Of a stretch of 27,996 bases of DNA, positions 1 through 8,430 are shown piece after piece. Under the pieces are notes generated by a model. It made no database searches, was not told the origin of the DNA, and saw only the letters and a program-made list of their open reading frames with translations. Numbering within the stretch: the stretch's first letter is position 1; each line of letters opens with the position of its first letter. This DNA is from Bacteroidetes bacterium UBA6661 (lineage in GTDB: Bacteria > Bacteroidota > Bacteroidia > AKYH767-A > OLB10), in NCBI GenBank assembly GCA_002455375.1, contig DKKR01000050.1:59879-87874 (forward strand), in the 5' to 3' direction. The position numbers and the translations under genes were made by a program.

Positions 1-747
1 ATTAGCGGTGTTCCGTTGTTCAGCGGATTCTTCTCTAAAGATGAGATTCTTGCAGTAACCTGGACTTATTCACCGGTGATGTTTACCGTATTAGCTATCA
101 CATCAGTACTAACTGCAACCTATATGTTCCGTTTATACTGGTTAACTTTTTACGGTGATTTTCGTGGCACACATCATCAGAAAGAACATCTTCATGAATC
201 GCCTTCGAGTATGACAATACCATTAATTATCCTTGCTGTTTTCTCCGTAATTGGTGGTTATATTGGCATGCCGGAATATATTAATGAAAAATTAGGAACG
301 CACCACGTGTTTACGCAGTTTCTTAACCCAATAATTTATTCTCCAAAGGAATTTATTTTATCACATACATTTGAATTCACTTTATTGATAGGCACTATAA
401 TCGGATTAGCCATAATTTATGTTATGACAAAAAATATGTATGTCAGAGATAAAGTGGTGCCCGAAGATGACAGTCAAACAAAATCATTCCAAAAAGTACT
501 TGCCAACAAATATTATATTGATGAACTGTATGAATTGATAATCAGAAAACCGTTAGAAGCATTTGGCGAATTGTTCTATAAAATTTTTGACATTAGTATC
601 ATTGATGGAATTGTAAATTTTATCCCACGAGCCACAAACCTGACTTCTTCCGGGTTGAGATTATTACAAAACGGAAGTGTTGGATTTTATTTGGTGAGTA
701 TGGTCATAGGAATCATTTTGATTTTTGTATTTAAAATGCTGCTGTAG
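1..747 (+). CDS. nuoL: NADH-quinone oxidoreductase subunit L (3' part)
   Basis: This is the C-terminal 248 residues of the antiporter-like NuoL subunit of respiratory complex I, a proton-pumping inner-membrane protein. The frame is open from base 1, so the N-terminal part (roughly 380-400 residues, judged from the usual family length) lies upstream of the window. Visible support: the motif SGVPLFSGFFSKDEIL at the very start, which is the conserved NuoL loop following the central helices; a histidine-rich linker (THHQKEHLHE); and several further hydrophobic helices, the last one closing the protein. The C-terminal part should include the long lateral helix that braces NuoM and NuoN, but I cannot delimit it exactly. 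It is followed with zero spacing by nuoM in the same frame, so the genes are surely cotranscribed and probably translationally coupled. Confidence 0.96.
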   Translation: MSGVPLFSGFFSKDEILAVTWTYSPVMFTVLAITSVLTATYMFRLYWLTFYGDFRGTHHQKEHLHESPSSMTIPLIILAVFSVIGGYIGMPEYINEKLGTHHVFTQFLNPIIYSPKEFILSHTFEFTLLIGTIIGLAIIYVMTKNMYVRDKVVPEDDSQTKSFQKVLANKYYIDELYELIIRKPLEAFGELFYKIFDISIIDGIVNFIPRATNLTSSGLRLLQNGSVGFYLVSMVIGIILIFVFKMLL

Positions 748-2205
748 ATGAATAATTTATTACTAATAATTTTATTTTTACCACTTGCCGGTATGGCATT
801 GTCGCTGCTGCCTTCACGCGAAGCGACAGGAAAAACAGCATTAGTATTTTCTCTCATCAGTCTGTTGCTTTCTGTTTGCTTGTTTATTCAATTTGACCCG
901 AATGGCGGCATGCAACAAGTTTTGAATTATGCCTGGGTGCCTGATTTGGGAATTAATTTTAAAATAGGTGTTGATGGTATTTCGTTGATGATGATATTAC
1001 TGACCAACGTACTATCTCCATTAATTATTCTATCATCTTTTGGTCGGAGAATAGAAAATCCCAAGGGTCTTTATGCACTCATTCAGCTGATGCAATTTGC
1101 ATTGATTGGTGTATTTATTTCCTTAGATGCATTTTTGTTTTACATTTTCTGGGAGCTTGCACTATTGCCAATTTATTTCATCTGCCTGTTGTGGGGTGGC
1201 AAAGACAGAATACGTATCACATTAAAATTTTTCATCTACACCATCACCGGAAGCTTATTAATGCTTGTAGGTTTAATCTATCTCTATCTGCAAACACCGG
1301 GAAGCCACACATTCGATATTCAGGCGTTTTATGATTTAACGCTTTCATCACAACAACAGTCGTTAGTTTTCTGGTTGATTTTTGTTGCCTTTGCAATAAA
1401 GATTCCTGTATTTCCATTACACAGTTGGCAACCGGACACTTATACTGATGCACCAACACAAGGCACAATGTTACTTTCCGGTATCATGCTAAAAATGGGC
1501 CTTTATGGTATATTAAGATGGCTGCTGCCTGTTGTTCCTGCTGCATCAGCAGATAACGCTTTCATTGTAATGTTACTGGGAATCATTGGTGTTGTTTACG
1601 CATCGTGTATTGCCATCGTTCAAAAAGATTTTAAAAGGATGATTGCTTATGCATCCATTGCTCACGTAGGTTTAATTACTGCCGGATTATTCACATTAAA
1701 AGTAGAAGCTCTTGAAGGTGCAGTATTCCAAATGCTCAGTCACGGTATTAATGCTGTTGGTTTATTTTTTATTGCCGACATGCTGATGAGCAGATTAAAA
1801 ACTCATAACATGAGTGAAATGGGTGGCATTGCAAATAACAATTCGCTGTTTGCAGTTCTGTTTATGATAGTATTATTGGGAACAATAGCGCTTCCGTTAA
1901 CCAATGGTTTTGTTGGAGAGTTTCTGTTGCTTACAGGAATTTACCAGTTTAAAGCTTGGATGGCATTATTTGGCGGATTAACTATCATACTCGGTGCTGT
2001 ATATATGTTCAGAAGCTATCAGGCTATCATGTTGGGTAGCCGTCATCTGAATGAAGGAGAGTTTCAACCCATGACATTGAGCGAAAAAACAGTTTTAGGA
2101 ACAATAGCATTCTTGGTTATTTTATTAGGTGTGTATCCATCTTTTCTGATGAATGCAGCAGCACCAAGTATAAAATCGCTATTAATGATTATTAATGCAG
2201 GATAA
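748..2205 (+). CDS. nuoM: NADH-quinone oxidoreductase subunit M
   Basis: This 485-residue polytopic membrane protein is the second antiporter-like, proton-translocating subunit of complex I, at the usual family length. The conserved glutamate of the family is at residue 136 in FYIFWELALLPIYF. The central lysine helix and its partner loop are seen in KIPVFPLHSWQPDTYTDAPTQG, the local form of the family's HTWLPDAHxxAPT motif. A second lysine helix follows (GIMLKMGLYG). The ATG starts on the base after the nuoL stop codon and no other start fits the conserved N-terminus. It sits between nuoL and nuoN in the standard nuo order. No Shine-Dalgarno sequence is visible, which is normal in Bacteroidota and suggests coupling with nuoL translation. 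Confidence 0.97.
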   Translation: MNNLLLIILFLPLAGMALSLLPSREATGKTALVFSLISLLLSVCLFIQFDPNGGMQQVLNYAWVPDLGINFKIGVDGISLMMILLTNVLSPLIILSSFGRRIENPKGLYALIQLMQFALIGVFISLDAFLFYIFWELALLPIYFICLLWGGKDRIRITLKFFIYTITGSLLMLVGLIYLYLQTPGSHTFDIQAFYDLTLSSQQQSLVFWLIFVAFAIKIPVFPLHSWQPDTYTDAPTQGTMLLSGIMLKMGLYGILRWLLPVVPAASADNAFIVMLLGIIGVVYASCIAIVQKDFKRMIAYASIAHVGLITAGLFTLKVEALEGAVFQMLSHGINAVGLFFIADMLMSRLKTHNMSEMGGIANNNSLFAVLFMIVLLGTIALPLTNGFVGEFLLLTGIYQFKAWMALFGGLTIILGAVYMFRSYQAIMLGSRHLNEGEFQPMTLSEKTVLGTIAFLVILLGVYPSFLMNAAAPSIKSLLMIINAG

Positions 2206-2230
2206 TGTTTAAAAATAAATTAATCTCATT

Positions 2231-3607
2231 GTGAATACCATCGTTACACTATCTATAGTCGGCATTGCAGCCATGCTTTCAGAAGTTTTTAAACTGAAGC
2301 GCATAATGTATTCGCTGGTAATTGCCGGTTTAATTGTTGCATTAGGTTTCTCAATAAACGACTGGACTAATTTCGGTTCATACTTCAATCAAATGGTAAT
2401 GGTTGACAGTTTCTCTGTTGTCTTTTCATCACTCATGATTGTAACAACATTGCTGTGGATGCTCATGTCGCGTAATTACTTCAACAGTGAGAGTAGTATG
2501 AGTGAACATTTTGCACTCATCGTTTTTGCACTTACCGGTGGTGTAATGATGACTACTTTTTCTAATATGTCAATCCTGTTTCTTGGACTGGAAATACTTT
2601 CTTTTTCACTTTACATTATGGCAGGAAGTGACAAAACCAATATCAAGAGTAACGAAGCTGCTATGAAATATTTTATCATGGGTTCGTTTGCAACAGGATT
2701 TTTACTTTTTGGTATTACATTGATTTATGGTGCAACATCTTCGTTCAACATTCAGGAAATTGCAAACTATACACAACAAAACAAAGATGCACTACCTGCT
2801 TTTTTTAAAGTTGGTGTGTTGATGATATTGATTGGTTTATCATTTAAAATTGCTGCAGCACCTTTTCATTTCTGGACACCTGATGTGTATGATGGTGCAC
2901 CAACATTAGTGACAGCGTTTATGGCATCGGTAGTAAAGATTGCAGCTTTTGCAATGATCTACAGATTATTTGTTTCATGCTTCATAACTATCTATGATTT
3001 CTGGACTCCGGTATTCGCTGTTCTATCAGCCATAACCATGCTGGCAGGAAACATCACAGCGGTTTATCAAACAAGTCTGAAACGCATGCTTGCTTATTCC
3101 AGTGTTGCACATGCAGGCTACATGCTCATGGCATTAGCAGCACCGGGTATTGCTTCTAAAAACGCATTGTTGTTTTATCTGGCAGCCTATTCACTTTCTG
3201 CATTAGGGGCATTTAACCTACTTTATTCTGTACATAAAGTTACAGGAAACGAAGGAATCAAAGCTGTGAAAGGTTTGTTTTATAAACACCCTGTATCAGC
3301 AATTATGCTGACTATTTGTATGCTAAGTATGGCAGGTATTCCACCGGTGGCAGGATTTTTTGGAAAATATTACCTGTTTACCGCTGCATTAAAAGAGAAT
3401 CTTCTGTGGTTAGTGCTCATTGCTGTTTTAAGTTCGCTTATTGGAATATATTATTACTTCAAAGTTATAATTGCAGCCTTTCAACAGCCTGAGACAGAAA
3501 ATACAGGCTACTGCGAAAAACCATCTGACCTTGCCATATTAGGCATTTGCGCAGTGCTATCCTTGTTGCTTGGCATTGCTCCACAACTAATTTCAGGATT
3601 GCTCTGA
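2231..3607 (+). CDS. nuoN: NADH-quinone oxidoreductase subunit N
   Basis: This 458-residue membrane protein is the third antiporter-like subunit of complex I and normally the last gene of the nuo operon, as it appears here. The family core is clear: FKIAAAPFHFWTPDVYDGAPT with its proton-path lysine, followed by a second lysine helix (MASVVKIAAFAMIYRL) and SLKRMLAYSSVAHAGYMLMAL, which is the conserved QxxxKRMLAYSSIxHxGY element. The start is taken as the GTG at 2231, 25 bases after nuoM. The next in-frame ATG is 14 codons further in and would cut into the first transmembrane helix. The operon probably ends in the hairpin-rich stretch after 3607. Confidence 0.95.
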   Translation: MNTIVTLSIVGIAAMLSEVFKLKRIMYSLVIAGLIVALGFSINDWTNFGSYFNQMVMVDSFSVVFSSLMIVTTLLWMLMSRNYFNSESSMSEHFALIVFALTGGVMMTTFSNMSILFLGLEILSFSLYIMAGSDKTNIKSNEAAMKYFIMGSFATGFLLFGITLIYGATSSFNIQEIANYTQQNKDALPAFFKVGVLMILIGLSFKIAAAPFHFWTPDVYDGAPTLVTAFMASVVKIAAFAMIYRLFVSCFITIYDFWTPVFAVLSAITMLAGNITAVYQTSLKRMLAYSSVAHAGYMLMALAAPGIASKNALLFYLAAYSLSALGAFNLLYSVHKVTGNEGIKAVKGLFYKHPVSAIMLTICMLSMAGIPPVAGFFGKYYLFTAALKENLLWLVLIAVLSSLIGIYYYFKVIIAAFQQPETENTGYCEKPSDLAILGICAVLSLLLGIAPQLISGLL

Positions 3608-3736
3608 TTATTTATTTTACTTACAGAGCAACAGCAATCAAATAAATTTTATTTTTTCTTCCCATTATACTTGATGCCATTAAGTAATACTATAAAGTAT
3701 GCTCAAATGTGCTGCCATCAATACTAAAGAATTTTA

Positions 3737-3774
3737 CTTGCCGGTGGCGCAAAGGCGCGCGACCTTACCGGTGA
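3737..3774. repeat. GC-rich intergenic hairpin, copy 1 (shared 15-bp core)
   Basis: This is an imperfect hairpin in the convergent gap between nuoN and the propeller gene. The outer arms CTTGCCGGT (3737-3745) and ACCGGTGAG (3766-3774) pair completely if two G-U pairs are allowed. The inner arms are GCGC and GCGC around the loop AAAGGC (3751-3756). The core GGCGCAAAGGCGCGC (3746-3760) recurs in inverted orientation at 5623-5637. It is strongly GC-rich against an AT-rich surround. It could serve as a transcription end for nuoN or be a dispersed palindromic repeat; no T-run follows, so a classical intrinsic terminator is unlikely. Confidence 0.7.
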
Positions 3775-3813
3775 GGTTATAAAAACGTATTAACCCATCA
3801 ATGCTTTTTATTA

Positions 3814-3848
3814 TTTCAAAGTCCCCTGAAATGCGGGAGACTTTGAAA
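3814..3848. terminator. Hairpin between convergent nuoN and propeller gene
   Basis: The arms TTTCAAAGTC (3814-3823) and GACTTTGAAA (3839-3848) match perfectly. They extend inward by CCC/GGG with one bulged A, around an 8-base loop. It lies 15 bases beyond the stop of the minus-strand propeller gene, the right place for a 3'-end signal for that gene and possibly also for nuoN. There is no clear T-tract on either strand, so it may act as a mRNA 3'-end stabiliser and not as an intrinsic terminator. Confidence 0.5.
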
Positions 3849-3863
3849 GTACAGAAAATTAAT

Positions 3864-5432
3864 TTAATTTGTCTCTATTATAATTTTCCCAATATACATT
3901 TTTTCTCTATCGCTAACTTTTACAAAATAAATTCCATCAACCATTTTATCTATGCAGATTTTTTTTAGGTTAGAATTATTTATATTATCTGAATAAATCC
4001 TATCTCCAAGCACATTATAAATTTCTATTTCCGCATTAGCAAAATTATCTGAGCTTGAAATAGTAAATATTCCTGTGGAGGGGTTAGGGTAAACAATTAT
4101 ATTTTTTGTTTCTGTAAAGAAATCATAGACGCCAACATTACCCATACATGCTACGCTAACATCACCAAAGCTTGATGTAAATGCGTAAACTGGAAATTGA
4201 TAACCCTCATTAATAACCTGTATAATCAGATTATTTGACATTATGCTAATTGTATCGTTTAGCGTTTGTGGATTAATCTCAAAGCAGCCACCACTATTCC
4301 CTATAAAATCAGTTTTAATGATATAACAATCATTATACCCTAATCCAAAACTTGACGTGAACCCAATCATGATACAACCACTGTCGGATGATAAATCCAT
4401 ATCGTAGCATTGTTCACTACCTGAACCGCCATAAGTTTTTGACCACAGCAAAAATCCCAAACTATCAGTTTTTATTAAATAGGAATCCCAATTATTCATG
4501 TTAAAACTTTCTGTATAGCCTGCAATTAAAAATCCATTGTCAGGAGTTTGTTTTATCCTAAATCCATAATCATTAAAATTGCCTCCAAACGATTTTCTCC
4601 AAAGCAAATTGCCTATGCTATCAATTTTTATCAGACTTACGTCAAAGACAAATAGTCCATTTTGAAAATTCCACCCTGTAATAACAAAACATTGATCATT
4701 GGTTTCTTGAATTGAATGTCCAATAAAGCCATTCCCTGGTGCTGAAAGATTTTTTGCCCAAATAACATTGCCTGCAGAATTTATCTTTATTATATTGGTA
4801 GAGTTAGAAGGATAATCTGAACTACCAATCAAAACAAAGCAACTATCGTGGGTTTGTATTATTTGAGTACAATAATTAAGACCACTAGCTTGATAAACTT
4901 TTGCCCACAGTAGATTTCCCGATGTATCAACCTTTGTAACATAAAACTGACTATAATAATTAAATACAAATTCCTGTGAGGTTCCGGCAGCTATGTAATT
5001 TCCATCATAAGCCTGTAAAACAGATGTACTAGAATTTATATATCCTGACCGAATAATGTTTGTGTTCCATAAAATTGTTCCTGAAGAATCTGTTTTAAAA
5101 ATACCGAACCCTTGGTTAGATGCCCCTCCTGTTCCGGACATACCACCTATAATAAACCCGTGATCGTCAGTTTTAGCAATTGCCTGAACACTATTTGACA
5201 AAAGTGTCTTTGTCCATAATGTATCACCAGCTGAATTTAATTTAGCAAGAAAGCCTCCACCCGAAGCAGAGCTTACCTGGCTTCCTCCAATGATAAATCC
5301 ACCATCACCTGAATTAATAACTGTCAATCCATAATCACTGTTATTACCTCCATAGGTTTTTTGAAAAACAAACTGGCCATAAGAAATAAATGTTCCGAAA
5401 ATAAAAAGCAGTGTAGAAAGTTTCTTATTCAT
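3864..5432 (-). CDS. Secreted seven-repeat beta-propeller-like protein with T9SS sorting domain
   Basis: This 522-residue protein is predicted to be exported, then secreted or surface-anchored by the type IX system. It begins with a signal peptide (MNKKLSTLLFIFGTFISYGQ). I count seven tandem copies of a roughly 50-60-residue unit of the form GxxLWxKxxGGxxxDxGxxIxxTxDxGFIIxGxT, for example LLWRKSFGGNFNDYGFRIKQT and LLWSKTYGGSGSEQCYDMDLS. Seven copies suggest a closed seven-bladed propeller, which is an inference. After a linker come YPNPSTGIFTIS and a C-terminal GIYFVKVSDREKMYIGKIIIE, a typical T9SS type A sorting domain. Ligand and function are unknown; such proteins often act in adhesion or in binding extracellular polymers. 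The gene is monocistronic, with its own -7 box upstream and a hairpin downstream, and it is bracketed by the two related GC-rich hairpins. Confidence 0.85.
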   Translation of the reverse strand: MNKKLSTLLFIFGTFISYGQFVFQKTYGGNNSDYGLTVINSGDGGFIIGGSQVSSASGGGFLAKLNSAGDTLWTKTLLSNSVQAIAKTDDHGFIIGGMSGTGGASNQGFGIFKTDSSGTILWNTNIIRSGYINSSTSVLQAYDGNYIAAGTSQEFVFNYYSQFYVTKVDTSGNLLWAKVYQASGLNYCTQIIQTHDSCFVLIGSSDYPSNSTNIIKINSAGNVIWAKNLSAPGNGFIGHSIQETNDQCFVITGWNFQNGLFVFDVSLIKIDSIGNLLWRKSFGGNFNDYGFRIKQTPDNGFLIAGYTESFNMNNWDSYLIKTDSLGFLLWSKTYGGSGSEQCYDMDLSSDSGCIMIGFTSSFGLGYNDCYIIKTDFIGNSGGCFEINPQTLNDTISIMSNNLIIQVINEGYQFPVYAFTSSFGDVSVACMGNVGVYDFFTETKNIIVYPNPSTGIFTISSSDNFANAEIEIYNVLGDRIYSDNINNSNLKKICIDKMVDGIYFVKVSDREKMYIGKIIIETN

Positions 5433-5473
5433 AAGTATGGCATTATTATAAATACAATTCTATTTCCTTCCAG

Positions 5474-5481
5474 CAAAATTA
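5474..5481 (-). promoter_or_regulatory. Bacteroidota -7 box for the propeller gene
   Basis: On the minus strand this reads TAATTTTG, an exact match to TAnnTTTG. It lies 41 bases before the ATG at 5432. No good TTTG is found about 20 bases upstream, so the call rests on the -7 element alone. Confidence 0.45.
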
Positions 5482-5608
5482 ATGTTAAAAGTAAAGTATT
5501 TCCCTTACTCAAGTGTATCACTTTTACGACCCATTTTCTCCAGGAGAATCTCTTCGCATTTAAAAAGAACTAGGGTAACCAAAAACAGAACTACTTGAAA
5601 ATATGAAT

Positions 5609-5650
5609 TTCACCTGTCATGGGCGCGCCTTTGCGCCCATGACAGGTGAA
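5609..5650. repeat. Perfect 18-bp GC-rich palindrome, copy 2 (shared 15-bp core)
   Basis: This is a perfect inverted repeat: TTCACCTGTCATGGGCGC (5609-5626), loop GCCTTT (5627-5632), and the exact reverse complement (5633-5650). The central GCGCGCCTTTGCGCC (5623-5637) is the reverse complement of the core of the hairpin at 3737-3774. The right arms of the two copies also resemble each other (ACAGGTGAAGG here, ACCGGTGAGG there). It lies 32 bases after the stop of the minus-strand gene ending at 5683 and could cap that transcript. No T-tract follows on the minus strand. Confidence 0.8.
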
Positions 5651-5682
5651 GGTAAAAGCTTATAGCTCTCTAATTTTCGAAA

Positions 5683-6732
5683 CTAAAATTCAACGATAAC
5701 TTTATGTGTAGAAGATGTACGTCCGTCAGTTACTTTAATAAAATATACACCTTTAGGTAAATTGCTTAAATCAACTTCCACAGATTGTTCTTTGTTTGTT
5801 TGTTGAAAATTGACTTTCTGACCAAGTGTATTAACAACTTCTAACAAAGCATTGGTACTGCTAATATTGCTAAGTAAAAATTTACCTGAAGAAGGATTTG
5901 GCGTGATGGTTATTTCTGATGGCGCTGCTATCTGGCTTATACCTGTTGTTCCTGAAATTGGTTGATAGCGCAATACCGGTGTTTGTGCAGTTCCGTCAAT
6001 AGTTGTTATGCCATAAGTAAGCAAAGGTTGTTTGATGGTATCATGAAACCAATAATAATAATCATCAGAAACCAAATAATCTATAACAGGTACACCCATC
6101 ATATAGATTTTAATATGAAATGTTTCAAGAGCATGAATACGCAACACATTGTTGAATGTGCCGGTTGGCAAAATCAAGGTGCCTTGCTGATCGGCATTGA
6201 TAGCAAGTGACCCGCTTTCAAGCGTGCAGGAATCTTCGCCCAACCCAAATGGTGCATAGCGTCCGGAGTAAGTTGAGTTTACGGTTTGACCTGCTGTCAT
6301 CGGAAAATGAAATTCTGTTGCGTAGGTGCCTGCATTATAAACGCCATAGTTAGATGCGCTGCTATACCAGCCAATACGGTTGATGTCATTTGCAGTATTC
6401 TGATAATAAAAATAACCGGTTGCTCCACTCTCGCCACGTGCCAGGGTAGCGCCAGGAAAAGAATCAACACCATTTCCTGTTATAGTTGCCGGGTCGTCAT
6501 AGAAAAAAAGGTAGTTGGTGCCTGCATTCATAAGCAGTGCATTATCCCAAAGTGTATTGGTAACAGGTCCTGTACCGTTTTGATTGAACCCAAATGTGTT
6601 GGCATCAACATAGCGTATGGTATCACCAATAGCAGGTAACTGATGTGTTGCAGAGATGGTAACGAGTTGTGCACTTGTTTTAATTGCAGCAGCACAAAAT
6701 AGTGTGGCAATGAGCGTAAATGTTTTATTCAT
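5683..6732 (-). CDS. Secreted protein with T9SS C-terminal sorting domain
   Basis: This 349-residue exported protein has no recognised catalytic domain. It starts with a clear signal peptide (MNKTFTLIATLFCAAAIKTSAQ). The open frame extends 21 codons further upstream (MIAIHATLK...), but that stretch would bury the signal sequence, so the ATG at 6732 is chosen. The body is rich in Thr, Gly, Tyr and Asn and looks all-beta. The tail TPNPSSGKFLLSN...LPKGVYFIKVTDG is a T9SS type A sorting domain. Proteins of this kind in Bacteroidota often have a plain central region read as 'T9SS sorting domain-containing protein', and I cannot assign a ligand. It stands alone on the minus strand, followed by the perfect palindrome at 5609-5650. 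Confidence 0.8.
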   Translation of the reverse strand: MNKTFTLIATLFCAAAIKTSAQLVTISATHQLPAIGDTIRYVDANTFGFNQNGTGPVTNTLWDNALLMNAGTNYLFFYDDPATITGNGVDSFPGATLARGESGATGYFYYQNTANDINRIGWYSSASNYGVYNAGTYATEFHFPMTAGQTVNSTYSGRYAPFGLGEDSCTLESGSLAINADQQGTLILPTGTFNNVLRIHALETFHIKIYMMGVPVIDYLVSDDYYYWFHDTIKQPLLTYGITTIDGTAQTPVLRYQPISGTTGISQIAAPSEITITPNPSSGKFLLSNISSTNALLEVVNTLGQKVNFQQTNKEQSVEVDLSNLPKGVYFIKVTDGRTSSTHKVIVEF

Positions 6733-6983
6733 GTTATCATTTTTTTGTGAAGCAATATTAAAAAAATATTTCAATGTTGCATGAATTGCTATCAATAGTC
6801 TTTACTACATTTTTAAACATCCGGCAATATGCTAAATGCTATCCATAAAAATTCCATACTTCAAATTCTGATTTCCCTGACGAGAGTAATGAGATACAAA
6901 CTCCACAAAGGTTTGCTGATGCAAATCATTTTATATTTCATCTGTTTCCGCCATCTTGCACACCTTTATTTTAATCACAAATA

Positions 6984-8210
6984 ATGACAGAAATAATGTC
7001 ACCTGCCGGCTCATTCGAGTCGCTTCAAGCAGCCCTACAAGGTGGTGCCGATGCAGTATATTTTGGAATCGAGCAACTAAACATGCGTGCACGTGCAGCC
7101 AATAACTTTACACTCGATGATCTTGCTGAAATTAAAAAGATTTGTCATGCAAAAAATGTCAGAACCTACCTTACACTGAACACCGTAATGTATGATCATG
7201 ACATTATGCTGATGAAAAAAATTATAGATGCAGCTAAGAAAAATGATATTGATGCTGTCATAGCATCTGACCATGCTGCGTTGATGCATGCCAGAAAAAT
7301 TGGCATGCCTGTACACATTTCAACTCAGGCAAATGTCAGCAATATTGAGAGTGTTCGCTTCTTTGCAGTTTATGCTGATACAATTGTGCTAGCTCGTGAA
7401 TTAACATTGCATCAGGTAGCTGATGTTGTGAAACAAATAAAACGTCAAAAAATTAAAGGCCCATCGGGCAAATTAATAAAAATAGAAGTATTTGCACACG
7501 GTGCCTTATGTATGGCTGTTTCAGGCAAATGTTATCTGAGTCTTCACTCGCACAATGCCTCAGCAAACCGTGGTGCATGCATTCAGAATTGCAGACGTGA
7601 ATATATTGTTCAGGATAAAGAAAACGAAGTTGAACTTGAAATTGACAATGAATATATCATGTCGTCAAAAGATTTGTGCACTATTGATTTTATTGACAAA
7701 CTCATTGAAACGGGCATCAGTATTTTGAAAATTGAAGGCAGAGGTCGTTCTGCCGATTATGTTTATACTACAACAAAATGTTATAAAGAAGCTGTTGAAA
7801 GTTATCACAATGGCAGCTATAATGCAACAAAAGCTGAACATTGGAAAAAAGAACTGGCAACAGTTTTTAACCGTGGCTTCTGGGGCGGTTACTTTCTTGG
7901 AAAAACTATGGGTGAATGGAGTAATACAGGAGGCTCGCAGGCAACTACCAAAAAGATTTATGTTGGCAAAGGAGTTAAATATTTTCCAAAAAATAAAGTA
8001 GGTGAATTTAAATTGGAATCAGGAACACTTTCTGTTGACAATGATATTATGATTACCGGTTCAACAACAGGAATTATTATGACCAAGATTCAGGAATTGC
8101 GAATGGATGATTTACCGGTTACAACAGTAAAAAAAGGCGATGTGTTTTCAATGCCGGTTACCGAAAAAATAAAACCATCAGACAAATTATATAAAATCAT
8201 TAATGATTGA
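6984..8210 (+). CDS. U32-family protein (peptidase U32 fold; probable Fe-S RNA- or cofactor-hydroxylation factor)
   Basis: This 408-residue protein belongs to the U32 family. It opens with MSPAGSFESLQAALQGGADAVYFG, the conserved U32 N-terminus, and carries the family signature around EVFAHGALCMAVSGKCYLS (residues 168-186). Cysteines at 176, 183, 199, 203 and 232 give the Cx6C...C...C pattern that holds a [4Fe-4S] cluster in the Escherichia coli relatives UbiU/UbiV; which of 199 and 203 is the ligand is uncertain. Despite the historic name, studied members hydroxylate RNA (RlhA on 23S rRNA, TrhP on tRNA uridine 34) or act in O2-independent ubiquinone synthesis (UbiU/V). I cannot pick the substrate here; a TrhP- or RlhA-like role is the safer guess, as Bacteroidota normally use menaquinone. 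The stop codon overlaps the start of the following ferredoxin gene by eight bases, so the two are coupled. Confidence 0.88.
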   Translation: MTEIMSPAGSFESLQAALQGGADAVYFGIEQLNMRARAANNFTLDDLAEIKKICHAKNVRTYLTLNTVMYDHDIMLMKKIIDAAKKNDIDAVIASDHAALMHARKIGMPVHISTQANVSNIESVRFFAVYADTIVLARELTLHQVADVVKQIKRQKIKGPSGKLIKIEVFAHGALCMAVSGKCYLSLHSHNASANRGACIQNCRREYIVQDKENEVELEIDNEYIMSSKDLCTIDFIDKLIETGISILKIEGRGRSADYVYTTTKCYKEAVESYHNGSYNATKAEHWKKELATVFNRGFWGGYFLGKTMGEWSNTGGSQATTKKIYVGKGVKYFPKNKVGEFKLESGTLSVDNDIMITGSTTGIIMTKIQELRMDDLPVTTVKKGDVFSMPVTEKIKPSDKLYKIIND

Positions 8211-8430
8211 AATAGTACAATACAGGAGTAAATGTATTGGCTGCAATGCCTGTGTTGAAGCTTCAGCAACACGATGGCGTATGTCGCGCAAAGACGGAAA
8301 ATGCACTTTGGTAGGTGGAAAAAATAATAAAGGCATTTACATTGCTGTTATGAATGATGATGAATATGAACAAGCACTGCAGGCAGCAAAAAACTGTCCG
8401 GTAAACATTATTAAAGTAAAAAGGAAATAA
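8203..8430 (+). CDS. Small single-cluster [4Fe-4S] ferredoxin
   Basis: This 75-residue protein is predicted to be a soluble electron carrier. Cysteines at 11, 14 and 17 (CIGCNAC) and 65 (NCPVN) form the classical CxxCxxC...CP ligand set of one [4Fe-4S] cluster. A fifth cysteine at 34 is not part of that pattern. A central basic segment (RWRMSRKDGK) and an acidic helix (NDDEYEQALQAAKN) separate the two halves. It overlaps the U32 gene by eight bases (ATG at 8203, U32 stop at 8208-8210), and its own stop abuts the next ATG. This tight arrangement suggests it supplies electrons to the U32 protein or to the flavin-fold partner; that pairing is inference. Confidence 0.85.
   Translation: MIEIVQYRSKCIGCNACVEASATRWRMSRKDGKCTLVGGKNNKGIYIAVMNDDEYEQALQAAKNCPVNIIKVKRK

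Noticed and set aside
5361..5573. 70-codon plus-strand open frame over the start of the propeller gene
   Set aside because: Its first part is antisense to the signal-peptide coding region and the rest is Lys/Phe/Asn-rich AT sequence with no family likeness and no promoter.
6901..6983. Possible promoter for the U32 operon (TTTG at 6912 and TATATTTC at 6932)
   Set aside because: The spacing is 16 bases and the -7 box lacks its final G, so it falls short of the standard met by the other promoters here.
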